From positions 62,001 through 126,000 of the forward strand of contig NZ_RBWU01000008.1 in the NCBI RefSeq assembly GCF_003634705.1: a stretch of 64,000 nucleotides of DNA, read 5' to 3'. The notes below the pieces were generated by a model. It made no database searches and was not told where the DNA came from. It worked only from the letters and a program-made list of their open reading frames with translations. Shown here one piece after another: positions 7,811-16,339 of this stretch; the stretch's first letter is position 1, and each line of letters opens with the position of its first letter. Position numbers and translations under genes: made by a program. The stretch comes from Actinomadura pelletieri DSM 43383. Lineage in GTDB: Bacteria > Actinomycetota > Actinomycetes > Streptosporangiales > Streptosporangiaceae.

Positions 7811-9897
7811 TGACCGGCTGGCTCCAATACAACATCGTCATGCACGAGCGGGCCTTGGCCCCGCGGCTCGGCCGCCACCTGTATCCGGCGCTGGTGGGTG
7901 CTCAGGGCGACGATCTGTTGTCGCTGTGGTGGTTCCTGCGGAAACCGTTCGCGGCCGGGGCCGTGGCCGACGTGCCCACGTGGCGGCTCCGGTTTCGGTC
8001 GAACGGCCCCGACACCACGATCGGCCGTCTCCTCGACCAGCTCGCGAAACAGGACCTGATCGCCGGATGGACATCGGTGACCTACGAACCGGAGACGGCT
8101 GCGTTCGGCGGAGCTGCCGCGATGGACGCAGCTCACCTACTGTTCCACCTCGACAGCCATGCGCTATTGTCCCCGGCCCGTCCCGCCTTGGGCGCCAAGG
8201 AGACCGCCGTGCTGCTTTGCAGCGTCCTGCTACGGGCGGCGGAGCTGGACTGGCATGAGCAGGGCGACGTGTGGGACAAGATCACCGTCCTGCGGGGGTT
8301 CGCCAAACCCGTCGGCGCGGTCACGGCCGACGCCGATCGCCTCGCCGCGGCGATGGGCACGCTGCTGACCGTCGACACCCGCGCTCTCACCCGACCGGGT
8401 CAGCCGCTACACGGCTTCGGCGCCTGGGTCGACGCCTTCGAGCGGGCGGGCCAGACACTGGCCGACCTGAACCGCCACGGTCGCCTCCGACAGGGCCGCG
8501 GCCTGCGCGGCATCCTGGCCAAGCACATCCTGTTCCACTTCAACCGGGCGGGCATTCCCGGCACCGACCAAGCCGTCCTCGCCGACCTGGCCACCCGCAC
8601 CGTGTTCGCGCCAGACCGGACCCTCGTGTCCGGCCCCGCCACCGCACCCACAACCCGTAAGGTCGATGAGATGACGACCCTCAGCCACCAGGCGCCCTTG
8701 GACGCCGAGGCGCTCCGCAACGCGCTGGTTGACCGGCTCGCCGAGCAGGGTGCCGTCACGGCCCCCGAGATCGGCGACGCCTTCCGCACCGTGCCGCGCG
8801 AGGCGTTCCTACCCGGCGTCCCCATCGATAGGGCTTATTTCGACGGCCCCGTCTACACCAAGGCTGACGGTGGCGGCACCCGCATCTCCGCCGCGTCAAA
8901 ACCGACCGTGGTGGCGATGATGCTGCACCAGCTTGCGGCGAAGCCCGGGGACCGGGTCTTGGAGATCGGCGCCGGAACCGGCTACAACGCCGCTCTGCTG
9001 GCACACCTGGTCGGCCGATCTGGCCGGGTCGTCACCATCGATGTCGACGACGACCTGGTCGCCGGGGCCCGCGCCCACCTCGCCGACGCCGACGTCGCCA
9101 ACGTCGAGGTGATCCTCGGCGACGGGGCGCTCGGCAACCCGACCGCCGCCCCCTATCAGCGGGTCATCGCGACCTGCTCCGCCTACGACATCCCCGCGGC
9201 CTGGCTCGACCAACTCGCAACCGACGGACGCCTGGTCGTCCCCACCAGGCTGCGAGGCACCGCCTCCCGCACCATCGCGTTCGAGCGCCAAAGCGACGGC
9301 TGGGCATCGGTCGACAGTCACTTGTCGGTGTTCATGCCATTGCGTGGTCTGGGCGACGACGCACGAACCACCATCGCCCTCAACCCGCAACAGGACGTCA
9401 CCCTCCAAGTCCACAAAGACCAGACTGTCAACGCCGACCATATGGACAACGTCCTGGACAGCCCCGGGACCCAGCAGTGGACCGGTGTGGAACTCCCACC
9501 AGGCGCATCGTTCGAATGGATGGACCTGTGGTTGGGCCTCACCCTGGACAACGCGCTGATGCGGATGACCGTCGCCGCTGAAGCCAGACAGCGGCATGGG
9601 CTCACGCCGATGTTCGGGTGGGGGGCGATGGCCACCACCCGAGGCCAAGCGTTGGCCTATCTGACGATGAGACGTACGCCGGATGGAAACTTCGAGGTCG
9701 GCGTCGCCGGTCACGGCTCAGGCGCCCCGGACCTCGTCCACGACGTCGCCCGTCAGATCCACCTCTGGAATGCCGACCGCCGGGAAATGACCGCCACCTT
9801 CACCCTCCCCGACGGCGACCCCGGCGCCAGCGACCCGGCCAACGGCCGTTTCGTGCTGCCCCGGCCCGGCAGGCCCATCGTGGTGACCTGGCAGTGA
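7810..9897 (+). CDS. FxLD-system fusion: LanB-type elimination domain + protein-isoaspartate-type methyltransferase
   Basis: In this 695-aa protein, residues about 1-285 match the thiopeptide-type/SpaB_C domain (WWFLRKPFAAG near residue 38; MDAAHLLFHLDS; ILAKHILFHFNRAGI). Residues about 288-695 are a protein-L-isoaspartate O-methyltransferase-like SAM enzyme with RTVPREAFLPG, then motif I VLEIGAGTGYNAALL (about 383-397) and VVTIDVD. This matches the known FxLD-system methyltransferase. Relatives in other class I clusters methylate an Asp so that it forms an imide/isoaspartate in the lanthipeptide. ATG 7810 overlaps the LanC stop. An internal ATG at codon 288 marks the domain joint and could permit a separate methyltransferase product, but no clear ribosome site supports that. 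Confidence 0.9.
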   Translation: MTGWLQYNIVMHERALAPRLGRHLYPALVGAQGDDLLSLWWFLRKPFAAGAVADVPTWRLRFRSNGPDTTIGRLLDQLAKQDLIAGWTSVTYEPETAAFGGAAAMDAAHLLFHLDSHALLSPARPALGAKETAVLLCSVLLRAAELDWHEQGDVWDKITVLRGFAKPVGAVTADADRLAAAMGTLLTVDTRALTRPGQPLHGFGAWVDAFERAGQTLADLNRHGRLRQGRGLRGILAKHILFHFNRAGIPGTDQAVLADLATRTVFAPDRTLVSGPATAPTTRKVDEMTTLSHQAPLDAEALRNALVDRLAEQGAVTAPEIGDAFRTVPREAFLPGVPIDRAYFDGPVYTKADGGGTRISAASKPTVVAMMLHQLAAKPGDRVLEIGAGTGYNAALLAHLVGRSGRVVTIDVDDDLVAGARAHLADADVANVEVILGDGALGNPTAAPYQRVIATCSAYDIPAAWLDQLATDGRLVVPTRLRGTASRTIAFERQSDGWASVDSHLSVFMPLRGLGDDARTTIALNPQQDVTLQVHKDQTVNADHMDNVLDSPGTQQWTGVELPPGASFEWMDLWLGLTLDNALMRMTVAAEARQRHGLTPMFGWGAMATTRGQALAYLTMRRTPDGNFEVGVAGHGSGAPDLVHDVARQIHLWNADRREMTATFTLPDGDPGASDPANGRFVLPRPGRPIVVTWQ

Positions 9898-9901
9898 TGC
9901 C

Positions 9902-10993
9902 ATGGACCCCACCGGGCCGACCGCGCAACGCTTCCCGCTGTTACCCCGCACCCGACCCATCTGCTCGCCCCTGACCACACGCGTGGAAGGGATCTGCGCC
10001 CTCGCCCGCACCGCCGCTCAGAAACACGACCCGGTCAAGGCCGCGGCCGTCCACAACCGCTCCGCGCTCCTGGCATCCGACTGCGGTCTGCCCGACCTTG
10101 CCCGCGCCTGGTGTCACCGCCACGCCCAGCTCCACCTGGACAAGGCCCCCCTGAATGGCCAAGCGGCCCGGCGCGCACTCGAACCCCTTGTCAACCTGGC
10201 ACGCCTACGGATCCGGGCGGGGGAAGGCGAAAGCGCCTACCAGCTGCTGGCCGCCCTCTACACGGCGGTCACCGTTCGCACCGACACCACCGTCGACGGC
10301 ATCGAGGTGCCTGCCTCAACACTCACCGCTACCGCCGACGACCATCAGCAGTTGCACCGCTGGCTGTGGTCGATCATTCTCGCTGACGCGCCCCGCGCCC
10401 TCATCACCGCAGGCCGCTGGCACGACGCACATGTCCATATGCAACACCACCGCGGCATTGGACACCGGCTCCTGGACGGCCTCCAAATCGCGATCATCGC
10501 CGCCGCCACCGATGACGACCCTGCAGGTGCGCTCGCCCTCCTTAACACCGCCACCCCAGACGAGCCCTGGGAACGCGCCGTCGGCGCCTGCCTGACCGTC
10601 CTGGCCGGCCGCACCACCGACCAGACCGTCACCGCGATGCTCCACCACTACCAGCGCCTCACCGCGAGGCCAGAACTGGCGGTCTTCCACACCCGCCTTG
10701 GCCTGTCCGTCCTGGACGCCACAGCCGTCGCACACCACGACGCTGATGCTCACGCCGCCGGGCTGGTCCGCCAGACACTCGCCACTCGAGACGGATACGC
10801 CGTCCGTGACCTGCTCGCCCACCCCCGCTGTGCCGCGCTGCTCACCGCTGACGACAGCAGCCACGCCCACGGCATCGTTCGGCAATGCCATCTCGGCGCG
10901 AAGTACCTGCCACCCCGCCTCAATGACGCTCTCACCGCCGCCATGGACACAACGGCCCCGCTCTTGACCAACCGCCGCGCCGCAGCCTGTTAG
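9902..10993 (+). CDS. Helical protein of unknown function, last gene of FxLD operon
   Basis: This 363-aa soluble, almost entirely alpha-helical protein is rich in Ala, His and Thr. It has no signal peptide, membrane helix or catalytic motif that I recognise. Repeated helix pairs (for example AVHNRSALLASDCGLPDLA near residue 45 and LARLRIRAGEGESAYQLLA near residue 99) give it a TPR-like look. ATG 9902 lies 4 bp after the methyltransferase stop, so it is co-transcribed with the lanthipeptide enzymes. A scaffold, leader-binding or self-protection role is possible, but nothing in the sequence decides it. Confidence 0.8.
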   Translation: MDPTGPTAQRFPLLPRTRPICSPLTTRVEGICALARTAAQKHDPVKAAAVHNRSALLASDCGLPDLARAWCHRHAQLHLDKAPLNGQAARRALEPLVNLARLRIRAGEGESAYQLLAALYTAVTVRTDTTVDGIEVPASTLTATADDHQQLHRWLWSIILADAPRALITAGRWHDAHVHMQHHRGIGHRLLDGLQIAIIAAATDDDPAGALALLNTATPDEPWERAVGACLTVLAGRTTDQTVTAMLHHYQRLTARPELAVFHTRLGLSVLDATAVAHHDADAHAAGLVRQTLATRDGYAVRDLLAHPRCAALLTADDSSHAHGIVRQCHLGAKYLPPRLNDALTAAMDTTAPLLTNRRAAAC

Positions 10994-11071
10994 TCAGGTC
11001 ACATTGCCAAACGCTGGATCATCAACCTGTGCCTGACGAGCGTGGTCGCTTCACGGCGTGCGCCCGGTTTT

Positions 11072-11098
11072 CTGTCGCTGCAGGGCCTGCAGCGACAG
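11072..11098. terminator. 27-bp perfect palindrome between convergent genes
   Basis: CTGTCGCTGCAGG and CCTGCAGCGACAG pair perfectly over 13 bp around a single G. It lies between the end of the FxLD operon (10993) and the 3' end of the minus-strand gene at 11105, so it is placed to stop transcription from both sides. It lacks a T-run, as many actinobacterial terminators do. A protein-binding or cruciform role is an alternative. Confidence 0.6.
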
Positions 11099-11104
11099 AT
11101 CCAT

Positions 11105-11719
11105 TTACGCACACCGAATGATGCGCCCGGAGGTGTCGGCCGTGAGAAACCCGTACAGCGCCGCCTCTGCGTACGCCCTTAGCGCTGGTGTGGTGACCTC
11201 CTGTTCGGCTCCGATTTCCTTGATGAAGTCCAGTTCGGCGCGCAGATAGCGGTGATGCCTTCTGGGTTCGTGGATGTGGCTCAGCAGGCCCGCCTGGGCC
11301 CATCGCCGTAGCTTTTCTGCTGGAACTCTCGCGATTGTTGCCGATCGGCTAGGTCGATGCCATCCGAAGCTTGCGGACCCGATGCCGGGTTCGTTTCCTG
11401 TGACGCCGGGGTAGCAGGTCAGGGCCAGTGAGAGCCATCCCCATTTCATTCCGGATGCTGACGAGGGCGGCCGGGGCTCTGTCTCCAGCCCCAAGAGCAA
11501 TTCTACGGCCGATAGTACCGAGAACGTCCGCCCGAACGTTCCGATGAAGTATCCGCCAGAAATGGACACTATCTCACCGTTATTCAGTACGAGGGATGGT
11601 GAAGAGTCCTCGGTCTTCATCTGGGTCTTCAAGCCATAGTTGTTGAGCTCTGAGGCCAGCTTGAGTAGTTTGTTCGTCTCGTAGTCAGGTTCCTCTGGTT
11701 TCGAGTTTTGGTTGGTCAC
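11105..11719 (-). CDS. Hypothetical protein with MerR/excisionase-like C-terminal segment, possibly chimeric
   Basis: This 204-aa ORF has an N-terminal half (about 1-80, ending near VLSAVELLLGLE) that is lower in GC than its surroundings and polar, with no family that I recognise. The C-terminal part (about 133-200) contains KLRRWAQAGLLSHIHEPRRH, which resembles the winged-helix motif of MerR/excisionase-type DNA-binding proteins. The stretch between is Pro/Ser-rich and poorly folded-looking. This suggests an old fusion or remnant in an accessory region rather than an ordinary regulator. It starts with ATG 11719. I am moderately sure that it is a real coding frame and unsure whether it is intact. 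Confidence 0.5.
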   Translation of the reverse strand: MTNQNSKPEEPDYETNKLLKLASELNNYGLKTQMKTEDSSPSLVLNNGEIVSISGGYFIGTFGRTFSVLSAVELLLGLETEPRPPSSASGMKWGWLSLALTCYPGVTGNEPGIGSASFGWHRPSRSATIARVPAEKLRRWAQAGLLSHIHEPRRHHRYLRAELDFIKEIGAEQEVTTPALRAYAEAALYGFLTADTSGRIIRCA

Positions 11720-11820
11720 CGTGTCGGGTCCTTCCGCGCTCGTTGTGCCAGGCTCGGCGCGTTGATCAACTCCGGGTCTTCGAGGGTCGGAGGGTGGAGG
11801 ACGTGGTTGGGGTGTTGCGG

Positions 11821-12642
11821 TCAGGCCGTCGGCGTGTCTGGCCGGGTGGGTAGGGCGAGGCGTGCGATGACGCCGCCGTGGTCGGACAGATCCAGGCTTG
11901 GGTCTTCCGAAACTTCGGGCGAAATCACTGTGAAGCCGGTGATCTGCGCGTTCTTGATGTTGTGGTACACGCGGTCACATCGGAACCGTCTGCCGTTCCG
12001 CCAGCCGACGGTCGAAGACAAATTGCCGTATTCGGCGCCTGCGTCGATGAATCCGGCCTCAGCGATGATGTGGGCTGGTCGGCGGTCGAGCTTGTGTTCT
12101 TTATCGGCCTTGAACGCCTCGGGGTCCACGTCGTCGTGCTCGGCGACGGCGTTGTAGTCGCCTGCCGCGATGACCGGAACCTTGCCCAGCAATTTGAATG
12201 CTTCCGCCTCCAGGGCGCGTATGGTGGGCATCGACGGCGCGAAATGGTTGAAGACCAGATCAAGGCGCCCGAACCCGTCGACGACGGTTTCCAGTCGGGC
12301 GAGCGCATGGAACCAGGGCATGCCGTGTTCATGGCGCTCCTCAACAAGCTGGAGTTTGTCCTCCTTGAGGAAGATCGCCATGTCGCATCGGTAATATTTT
12401 GAGGGCACCAGATACCGGCCGGTCATGCCGAGCTCGCGGGCGACCTGGTGGAGCCGCCTGTTTCCCGTTGGGTTGCCGCGTTCGGACCATCGGGCCTCGC
12501 CCAGGCAGACCACGTCGAGGTCTTCGGCGCCCAGGATCTGCACGGCTTGCTGGAGCCGCTCGTCGTTTTCCCCGTCCAGGCCGCCCTCGTGAAGGTTCCA
12601 GTAGGCGAGCCGAAGTTCGCAGTGCGTGGTCGTGGGTGGCAT
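11821..12642 (-). CDS. Endonuclease/exonuclease/phosphatase (EEP) family protein
   Basis: This 273-aa protein has the EEP fold: LRLAYWNLHEGG (first metal/Asn motif), DVVCLGEARW (Glu metal ligand), NHFAP, a central VIAAGDYNAVAE (the GDxN catalytic motif) and the C-terminal LSDHGG (SDH motif, near residue 256). All the catalytic motifs are present, so a Mg-dependent phosphodiesterase or phosphatase acting on nucleic acid or a small molecule is likely. The substrate is unknown. It has no signal peptide, so it is cytoplasmic. A truncated relative lies about 1 kb upstream at 13267-13683 with a HAD phosphatase between them, suggesting a small functional set. Confidence 0.85.
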   Translation of the reverse strand: MPPTTTHCELRLAYWNLHEGGLDGENDERLQQAVQILGAEDLDVVCLGEARWSERGNPTGNRRLHQVARELGMTGRYLVPSKYYRCDMAIFLKEDKLQLVEERHEHGMPWFHALARLETVVDGFGRLDLVFNHFAPSMPTIRALEAEAFKLLGKVPVIAAGDYNAVAEHDDVDPEAFKADKEHKLDRRPAHIIAEAGFIDAGAEYGNLSSTVGWRNGRRFRCDRVYHNIKNAQITGFTVISPEVSEDPSLDLSDHGGVIARLALPTRPDTPTA

Positions 12643-12727
12643 GAAGTCCTCCAGTAGGTCGTTGCGCTACCACCCGCGGCGGGCCGAATGGGGTGCCTGC
12701 GGCTCACCGTTGCGGCACAGCACCGGG

Positions 12728-13270
12728 TCAGAATCGAGGCGCACGGCTCGCCCCCGTCAGGACGCGGGGAAGATCACGAATGTCGCTGATCAAGGTCGCT
12801 CGTGGGGGCAGCTCAGCGCGGGCCGAACTGGATCCGAGCAGGACCGCGCGAATACCGAGCGCCGCCGGTGCGCGGACATCGGCGTCGAGGCGGTTGCCGC
12901 AGACCAGCAGCTGGCCGGGCTCGATTCCCAGGGTGTCTAGAACACGCTGGTAGAAAAGCGAGCTGCGTTTGTTGACGCCCACCTCGTGGGAGAGATGGAC
13001 CCGGTCGCCGAAGAGATGGTCGACCCCGGCGGCCTGGAGGGCGCGGCGCCGGTCCTGGCCCGGCCTGGTGTTGGACACCAGCCCTAGGACGACTCCGACG
13101 GCGTGCAACTCCCAGATGGCGGCCAACGCGGCATCGGTGATCGGGCGCATGCCCAGCCGGGGGTCGACGGCGTCACCGCTGCTGGTCAGCGTGCCACCGT
13201 AATCGATGAAGACGTGGGTTAGAGGTCCACCGTGCACGTGGGATCGCCACAGGGCCTGACTTGCGGTCAT
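12728..13270 (-). CDS. HAD-superfamily hydrolase
   Basis: This is a 180-aa HAD-type phosphatase. Motif I is THVFIDYGGTLTS, with the first Asp present but Gly where the usual second Asp of DxDGT stands. Motif II is LVSNTRPG, and motif III is the Lys in VGVNKRSSLFY. Motif IV is CGNRLDADVRAPAALGI, which carries an acidic residue for Mg binding. I chose ATG 13268-13270, which overlaps the stop of the upstream EEP fragment by 4 nt (ATGA), over a longer in-frame ORF that starts at 13429 inside that gene. Loss of the second Asp weakens the general acid/base and could mean altered chemistry. The substrate is unknown. Confidence 0.75.
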   Translation of the reverse strand: MTASQALWRSHVHGGPLTHVFIDYGGTLTSSGDAVDPRLGMRPITDAALAAIWELHAVGVVLGLVSNTRPGQDRRRALQAAGVDHLFGDRVHLSHEVGVNKRSSLFYQRVLDTLGIEPGQLLVCGNRLDADVRAPAALGIRAVLLGSSSARAELPPRATLISDIRDLPRVLTGASRAPRF

Positions 13271-13683
13271 CCGCCGCACCCGCCGTCCCTCGATCGGCGG
13301 CGACTGCGGATCGGGCAGCGCCGGAGCAGGGGCCACAGTTGGTGGCGGCAGAACCGTCGCACCACGCCCTTCTGCGGGTCGACGTGGATCACGGGCGCGA
13401 ACATGTCGCCATCGCGTGGCAGCGAGCACGGGTGCGGGATAAAGGCGGGGCCGCCCGCCTCACGCAGCGCGGCGGCGGCCTCAAGAGTGGCTTCCATCCC
13501 GTTCAGCTCGTACCGGTCACCCTCGCCCATGGCGAGGACGTCGGGCCGGTCCTCGTCGTGGAACATCGCGGTGACCTTCTGAAGGTCGTAGCCGCCGCCG
13601 TCACCGGAGTGGGCCGAGTACCCGATGGTGGTGTCCCGGCCGCCGTGCTCGACGTTGGCGTAGCTGAGCCGGAGCTTGGTCAT
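13267..13683 (-). pseudogene. Truncated EEP-family protein (N-terminal half only)
   Basis: From ATG 13683 the frame reads MTKLRLSYANVEHGGRD, then DRPDVLAMGEGDRYELNG, matching the first two EEP motifs of the gene at 11821-12642. After about residue 110 the similarity ends and the tail is Arg/Cys-rich and unlike the family. The GDxN and SDH catalytic motifs are absent, and the product is 138 aa against about 270 for the family. The truncated frame still ends in an ATGA overlap with the HAD gene, so it may be translated, but it cannot be a complete nuclease. A frameshift or deletion is likely. Confidence 0.65.
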
Positions 13684-13840
13684 GCGCGGTGCCCTCCAAT
13701 CTGCGTGGAGACTTCGGCCGCGCGGGCTCGCGGGCGGCCGGGCAGGTGATTGGTCATGCTCGCCCGACCGCAGACCACACAGGACCGGGTGCCGGTGGCT
13801 GGCGGTCTCATCGCGGTCTGGGCCCGCGGCCGGGCGAGGT

Positions 13841-14356
13841 TCAAGAGGGGGTCGGGCCGGGCGTGGGACCACCAGTGGCCCGTCTGGTTGTCGCAGGGAT
13901 CGTGCAGATCAGGCCGGGATCGTGTTTGCCCACGCCGAGGTCGGTGCGGCTGAGCAGTTGCAGGAAAATTAGCGCGGTGGCCAGATCCTCCGGCTCGACT
14001 GAACCGACCCCCACCTTCGGAAACGGAGCACCGAGCAGGTGTAGCACAGCGTCAACCGCGCGTTTCCACGCCAGGACGGTGCCGGGTAGCTCGCCGGGAT
14101 CGATCCGCTCGACGAACCGCCGGACGAGATCCTCGGGGTCCTGCCCGGAGGCCGCCGACGCCTCGCGCGCCGCGGTTGCGGCGAGGTCGGCGAGATAGGC
14201 GATCACGCGCACCGCACCGTCCCGGGCCAGCGACGCGTTGACCAGCTCCGCCGGATACTTCATCTCACTGGACCCGAGTTGGGCGATGATCTGCTGGAGC
14301 GCAGCAGCGATCTCCTCTTGGGTTTCCGTGCTCGGCGCGGAATACGCGGTCGCCAA
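13841..14356 (-). CDS. Hypothetical helical protein
   Basis: This 171-aa protein is mostly alpha-helical and acidic in its first 140 residues (for example DPEDLVRRFVERIDPG near residue 83). It ends in a Pro/Thr/Gly-rich tail, without signal peptide or membrane helices. I do not recognise a family. It follows the S53 protease gene by 15 bp on the same strand, so the two are probably co-transcribed. The C-terminal tail may be read-through beyond an original stop. Confidence 0.6.
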   Translation of the reverse strand: MATAYSAPSTETQEEIAAALQQIIAQLGSSEMKYPAELVNASLARDGAVRVIAYLADLAATAAREASAASGQDPEDLVRRFVERIDPGELPGTVLAWKRAVDAVLHLLGAPFPKVGVGSVEPEDLATALIFLQLLSRTDLGVGKHDPGLICTIPATTRRATGGPTPGPTPS

Positions 14357-14371
14357 AGGAGTCCCCTTCGC

Positions 14372-15859
14372 TCAGCCGGAGGAGCCGCTGGTACGTCGGC
14401 CAGCGAGCGCCGGGACCAGCCGGGCGGCGTCGCCGATGGTTCCGACGCCGGAGACCGGGTCCCAGGAGGGGCGGGCGCACCAGCCCTGGTTGCCGGGGAC
14501 GCTGTTGCAGCCGGTGGTGACGTCGGCGATTCCGAACTTGTGGGCGCGGCGTGGGGTGGCCACGATCCGGTAGAGGGTGGGGTTGAGGGTGCCGAGGGGC
14601 CGGTGGGCTGCCTGCCGGGCGAGGGCGGTGATCCCGGCGATCAGCGGCGCGGCCACCGAGGTCCCGGCCGCGCGCCGCCATCCGCCGTCCCGGTCGATCT
14701 GACCGCCGAGGACGTTGTAGGTGGAGTAGAACACCACCCGGGACTCACCTGAACCGTTGGCGGCGATGTCGGCGACGCCGCGGTGCCGTCCGACCAGATT
14801 CCGGTAGGGCTTCTGGTAGGGCGGGCGGGCGAATACGGCAGACAGGCCGCCGCCGGTGGCCATTCCGATGCCGTTCGAGTCGTCCCACACGGTGTCGGGG
14901 CGAATGCGGGTACCGGCGTCGGTCAGGTGCATCCGGGTGCCAGCGACTGCGGTCACGTGCGGGGAGCTGGCGGGCCATGGCACGGCCGGGTCGGGGCTGG
15001 TGCCGGAAGTGTTGCCGGTGTCGCCGTTGGCCACGATCATCGTCGCGGCATACTGCGTCGCGAGCTGGGCGATTTGCCGGTCCAAGCCGCGCAGCACCCG
15101 CGCGGGGAGGTCGGCCTCGTAGATGCCGTAGGACTGGGAGAACACCGCGCCGGGGTGAGTGCGGGCGTAGGAGCGCATCGCGTGCAGGATCTCGGCGTAC
15201 CCGGCGTCGGGTCCGTCGAAGTTGCCCGGGGTGACCAGCGCGACGAGTTTGGCGTCGGGCGCCATGCCGTGCACCAGCGACATGTCCAGCACGGCCTCTT
15301 CGGCCACCGCGTACCGGAACGGCGCGTCCGGCGCGTCGGGCGCGGGCATCGGCGGGATGGTCCCGAACTTGCGAACCTCGATGTTGGGGGCGGGCAGGCC
15401 GTAGGCGGCGCTGAAGCGGGCCAGGTCCTGTTTCAGGGTGGGGGACCCGTACCAGATCGGGAACACCACCGTGACGCCCTTACCGGTCCAACCCGCACGG
15501 TGGGCATTGTCGACACCGTACGCGCGGGCCAGCTGCCGGACCGAGAAGCACGGCACCTTGTAAGCCACCCGACACTCGGCCGTGTGGGGCGGCGCGGCAC
15601 CCCCAGCGGAAGCGGTGATGCCGCGAGCGAGGGTCTTGGCCGCGCGGACGTCCTGGGCGGAGAGCCGGGTCTGGAGCGGACCGCCGCCATGCAGCGACAG
15701 AACGCCCTGCGCGAGCTGGCGAGCCAGCACCGATGGCGAGGTCTCAGCCACGGCCACGACGCGTCCGGGGGCCGCCGGCCACGCGGCGAGGGCGCCGATC
15801 GCGGCCAGTGCGGTACCGGCCGCGATCGCGGAGAGACACTTACGTTTGATGGGGGACAA
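14372..15859 (-). CDS. Secreted S53 family serine-carboxyl protease (sedolisin)
   Basis: This 495-aa protein has an N-terminal signal peptide (about 1-40, KRKCLSAIAAGTALAAIGAL). The S53 catalytic set is readable: Glu188 and Asp192 in AEEAVLDM, Asp280 in VANGDTGNTSG (oxyanion) and Ser401 in AAGTSVAAPLIAG. The C-terminal DVTTGCN and DPVSGVGT are the usual calcium-binding loops. The region between signal and catalytic domain is short (about 80 residues), so the propeptide is much smaller than in typical sedolisins. It is expected to act as a secreted acid endo- or tripeptidyl protease. It heads a small minus-strand unit with the helical protein at 13841. Confidence 0.88.
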   Translation of the reverse strand: MSPIKRKCLSAIAAGTALAAIGALAAWPAAPGRVVAVAETSPSVLARQLAQGVLSLHGGGPLQTRLSAQDVRAAKTLARGITASAGGAAPPHTAECRVAYKVPCFSVRQLARAYGVDNAHRAGWTGKGVTVVFPIWYGSPTLKQDLARFSAAYGLPAPNIEVRKFGTIPPMPAPDAPDAPFRYAVAEEAVLDMSLVHGMAPDAKLVALVTPGNFDGPDAGYAEILHAMRSYARTHPGAVFSQSYGIYEADLPARVLRGLDRQIAQLATQYAATMIVANGDTGNTSGTSPDPAVPWPASSPHVTAVAGTRMHLTDAGTRIRPDTVWDDSNGIGMATGGGLSAVFARPPYQKPYRNLVGRHRGVADIAANGSGESRVVFYSTYNVLGGQIDRDGGWRRAAGTSVAAPLIAGITALARQAAHRPLGTLNPTLYRIVATPRRAHKFGIADVTTGCNSVPGNQGWCARPSWDPVSGVGTIGDAARLVPALAGRRTSGSSG

Positions 15860-16034
15860 GAGGGCTCTTTCTATCGTTTATGGACTTGTCGGGTAGATCG
15901 CCGAATCGAGGCATGCGGCTCCTCCGCAGGGAGGGGCTCAGTAGGGACGATGAGCTGAACGTGTAGCTGGCTGGGCCAGTCAGAAAGGGCGGCCCGCCGG
16001 GATCGAACCGCTCAATCGCGGCTACCAGTGGCCG

Positions 16035-16337
16035 CTAGGCGCGGTCGATGAGCTTCTCCAGCGCGGCCGGTGTCCCAGCAGACTCCCATCCGGACTTCCC
16101 GCGGACCGCGATCCAGCGCTGCCTGAACGGGTCATACAGGATGGCCCACTGACCGCCAGACGGCCGGTTGAACACCTCGCGCAGCCGGACGAGCTCGGCC
16201 AACGCAAGACGCTCCAGCTCTCTGGAGTCGAGCTCGGGGTCGAGATCGGACCGTTCCGGCACCTGTTCTCTCCCGTACTGGCCGCAGGTCGGACCCATGG
16301 TGGGCCTGGAAGTGGGGCGCTGAGAGTTGTCGCTCAT
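16035..16337 (-). CDS. Small hypothetical protein
   Basis: This 100-aa protein starts at ATG 16337, two bases after the stop of the preceding gene (TAG-TC-ATG). Upstream in-frame sequence up to 16742 is out of character, so the short form is preferred. The product is charged, with a helical segment (LERLALAELVRLREVF) followed by QWAILYDPFRQRWIAVRGK, which looks like a short beta-hairpin domain. I do not recognise the family. It is probably translated together with the gene at 16340. Confidence 0.6.
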   Translation of the reverse strand: MSDNSQRPTSRPTMGPTCGQYGREQVPERSDLDPELDSRELERLALAELVRLREVFNRPSGGQWAILYDPFRQRWIAVRGKSGWESAGTPAALEKLIDRA

Positions 16338-16339
16338 GA

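Noticed and set aside
15990..16030. tRNA-like T-arm (GGTTCGATCC on the minus strand), possible att relic
   Set aside because: Only three of five T-stem pairs form and no acceptor or anticodon arm can be drawn; it does not match the tRNA-Phe 3' end.
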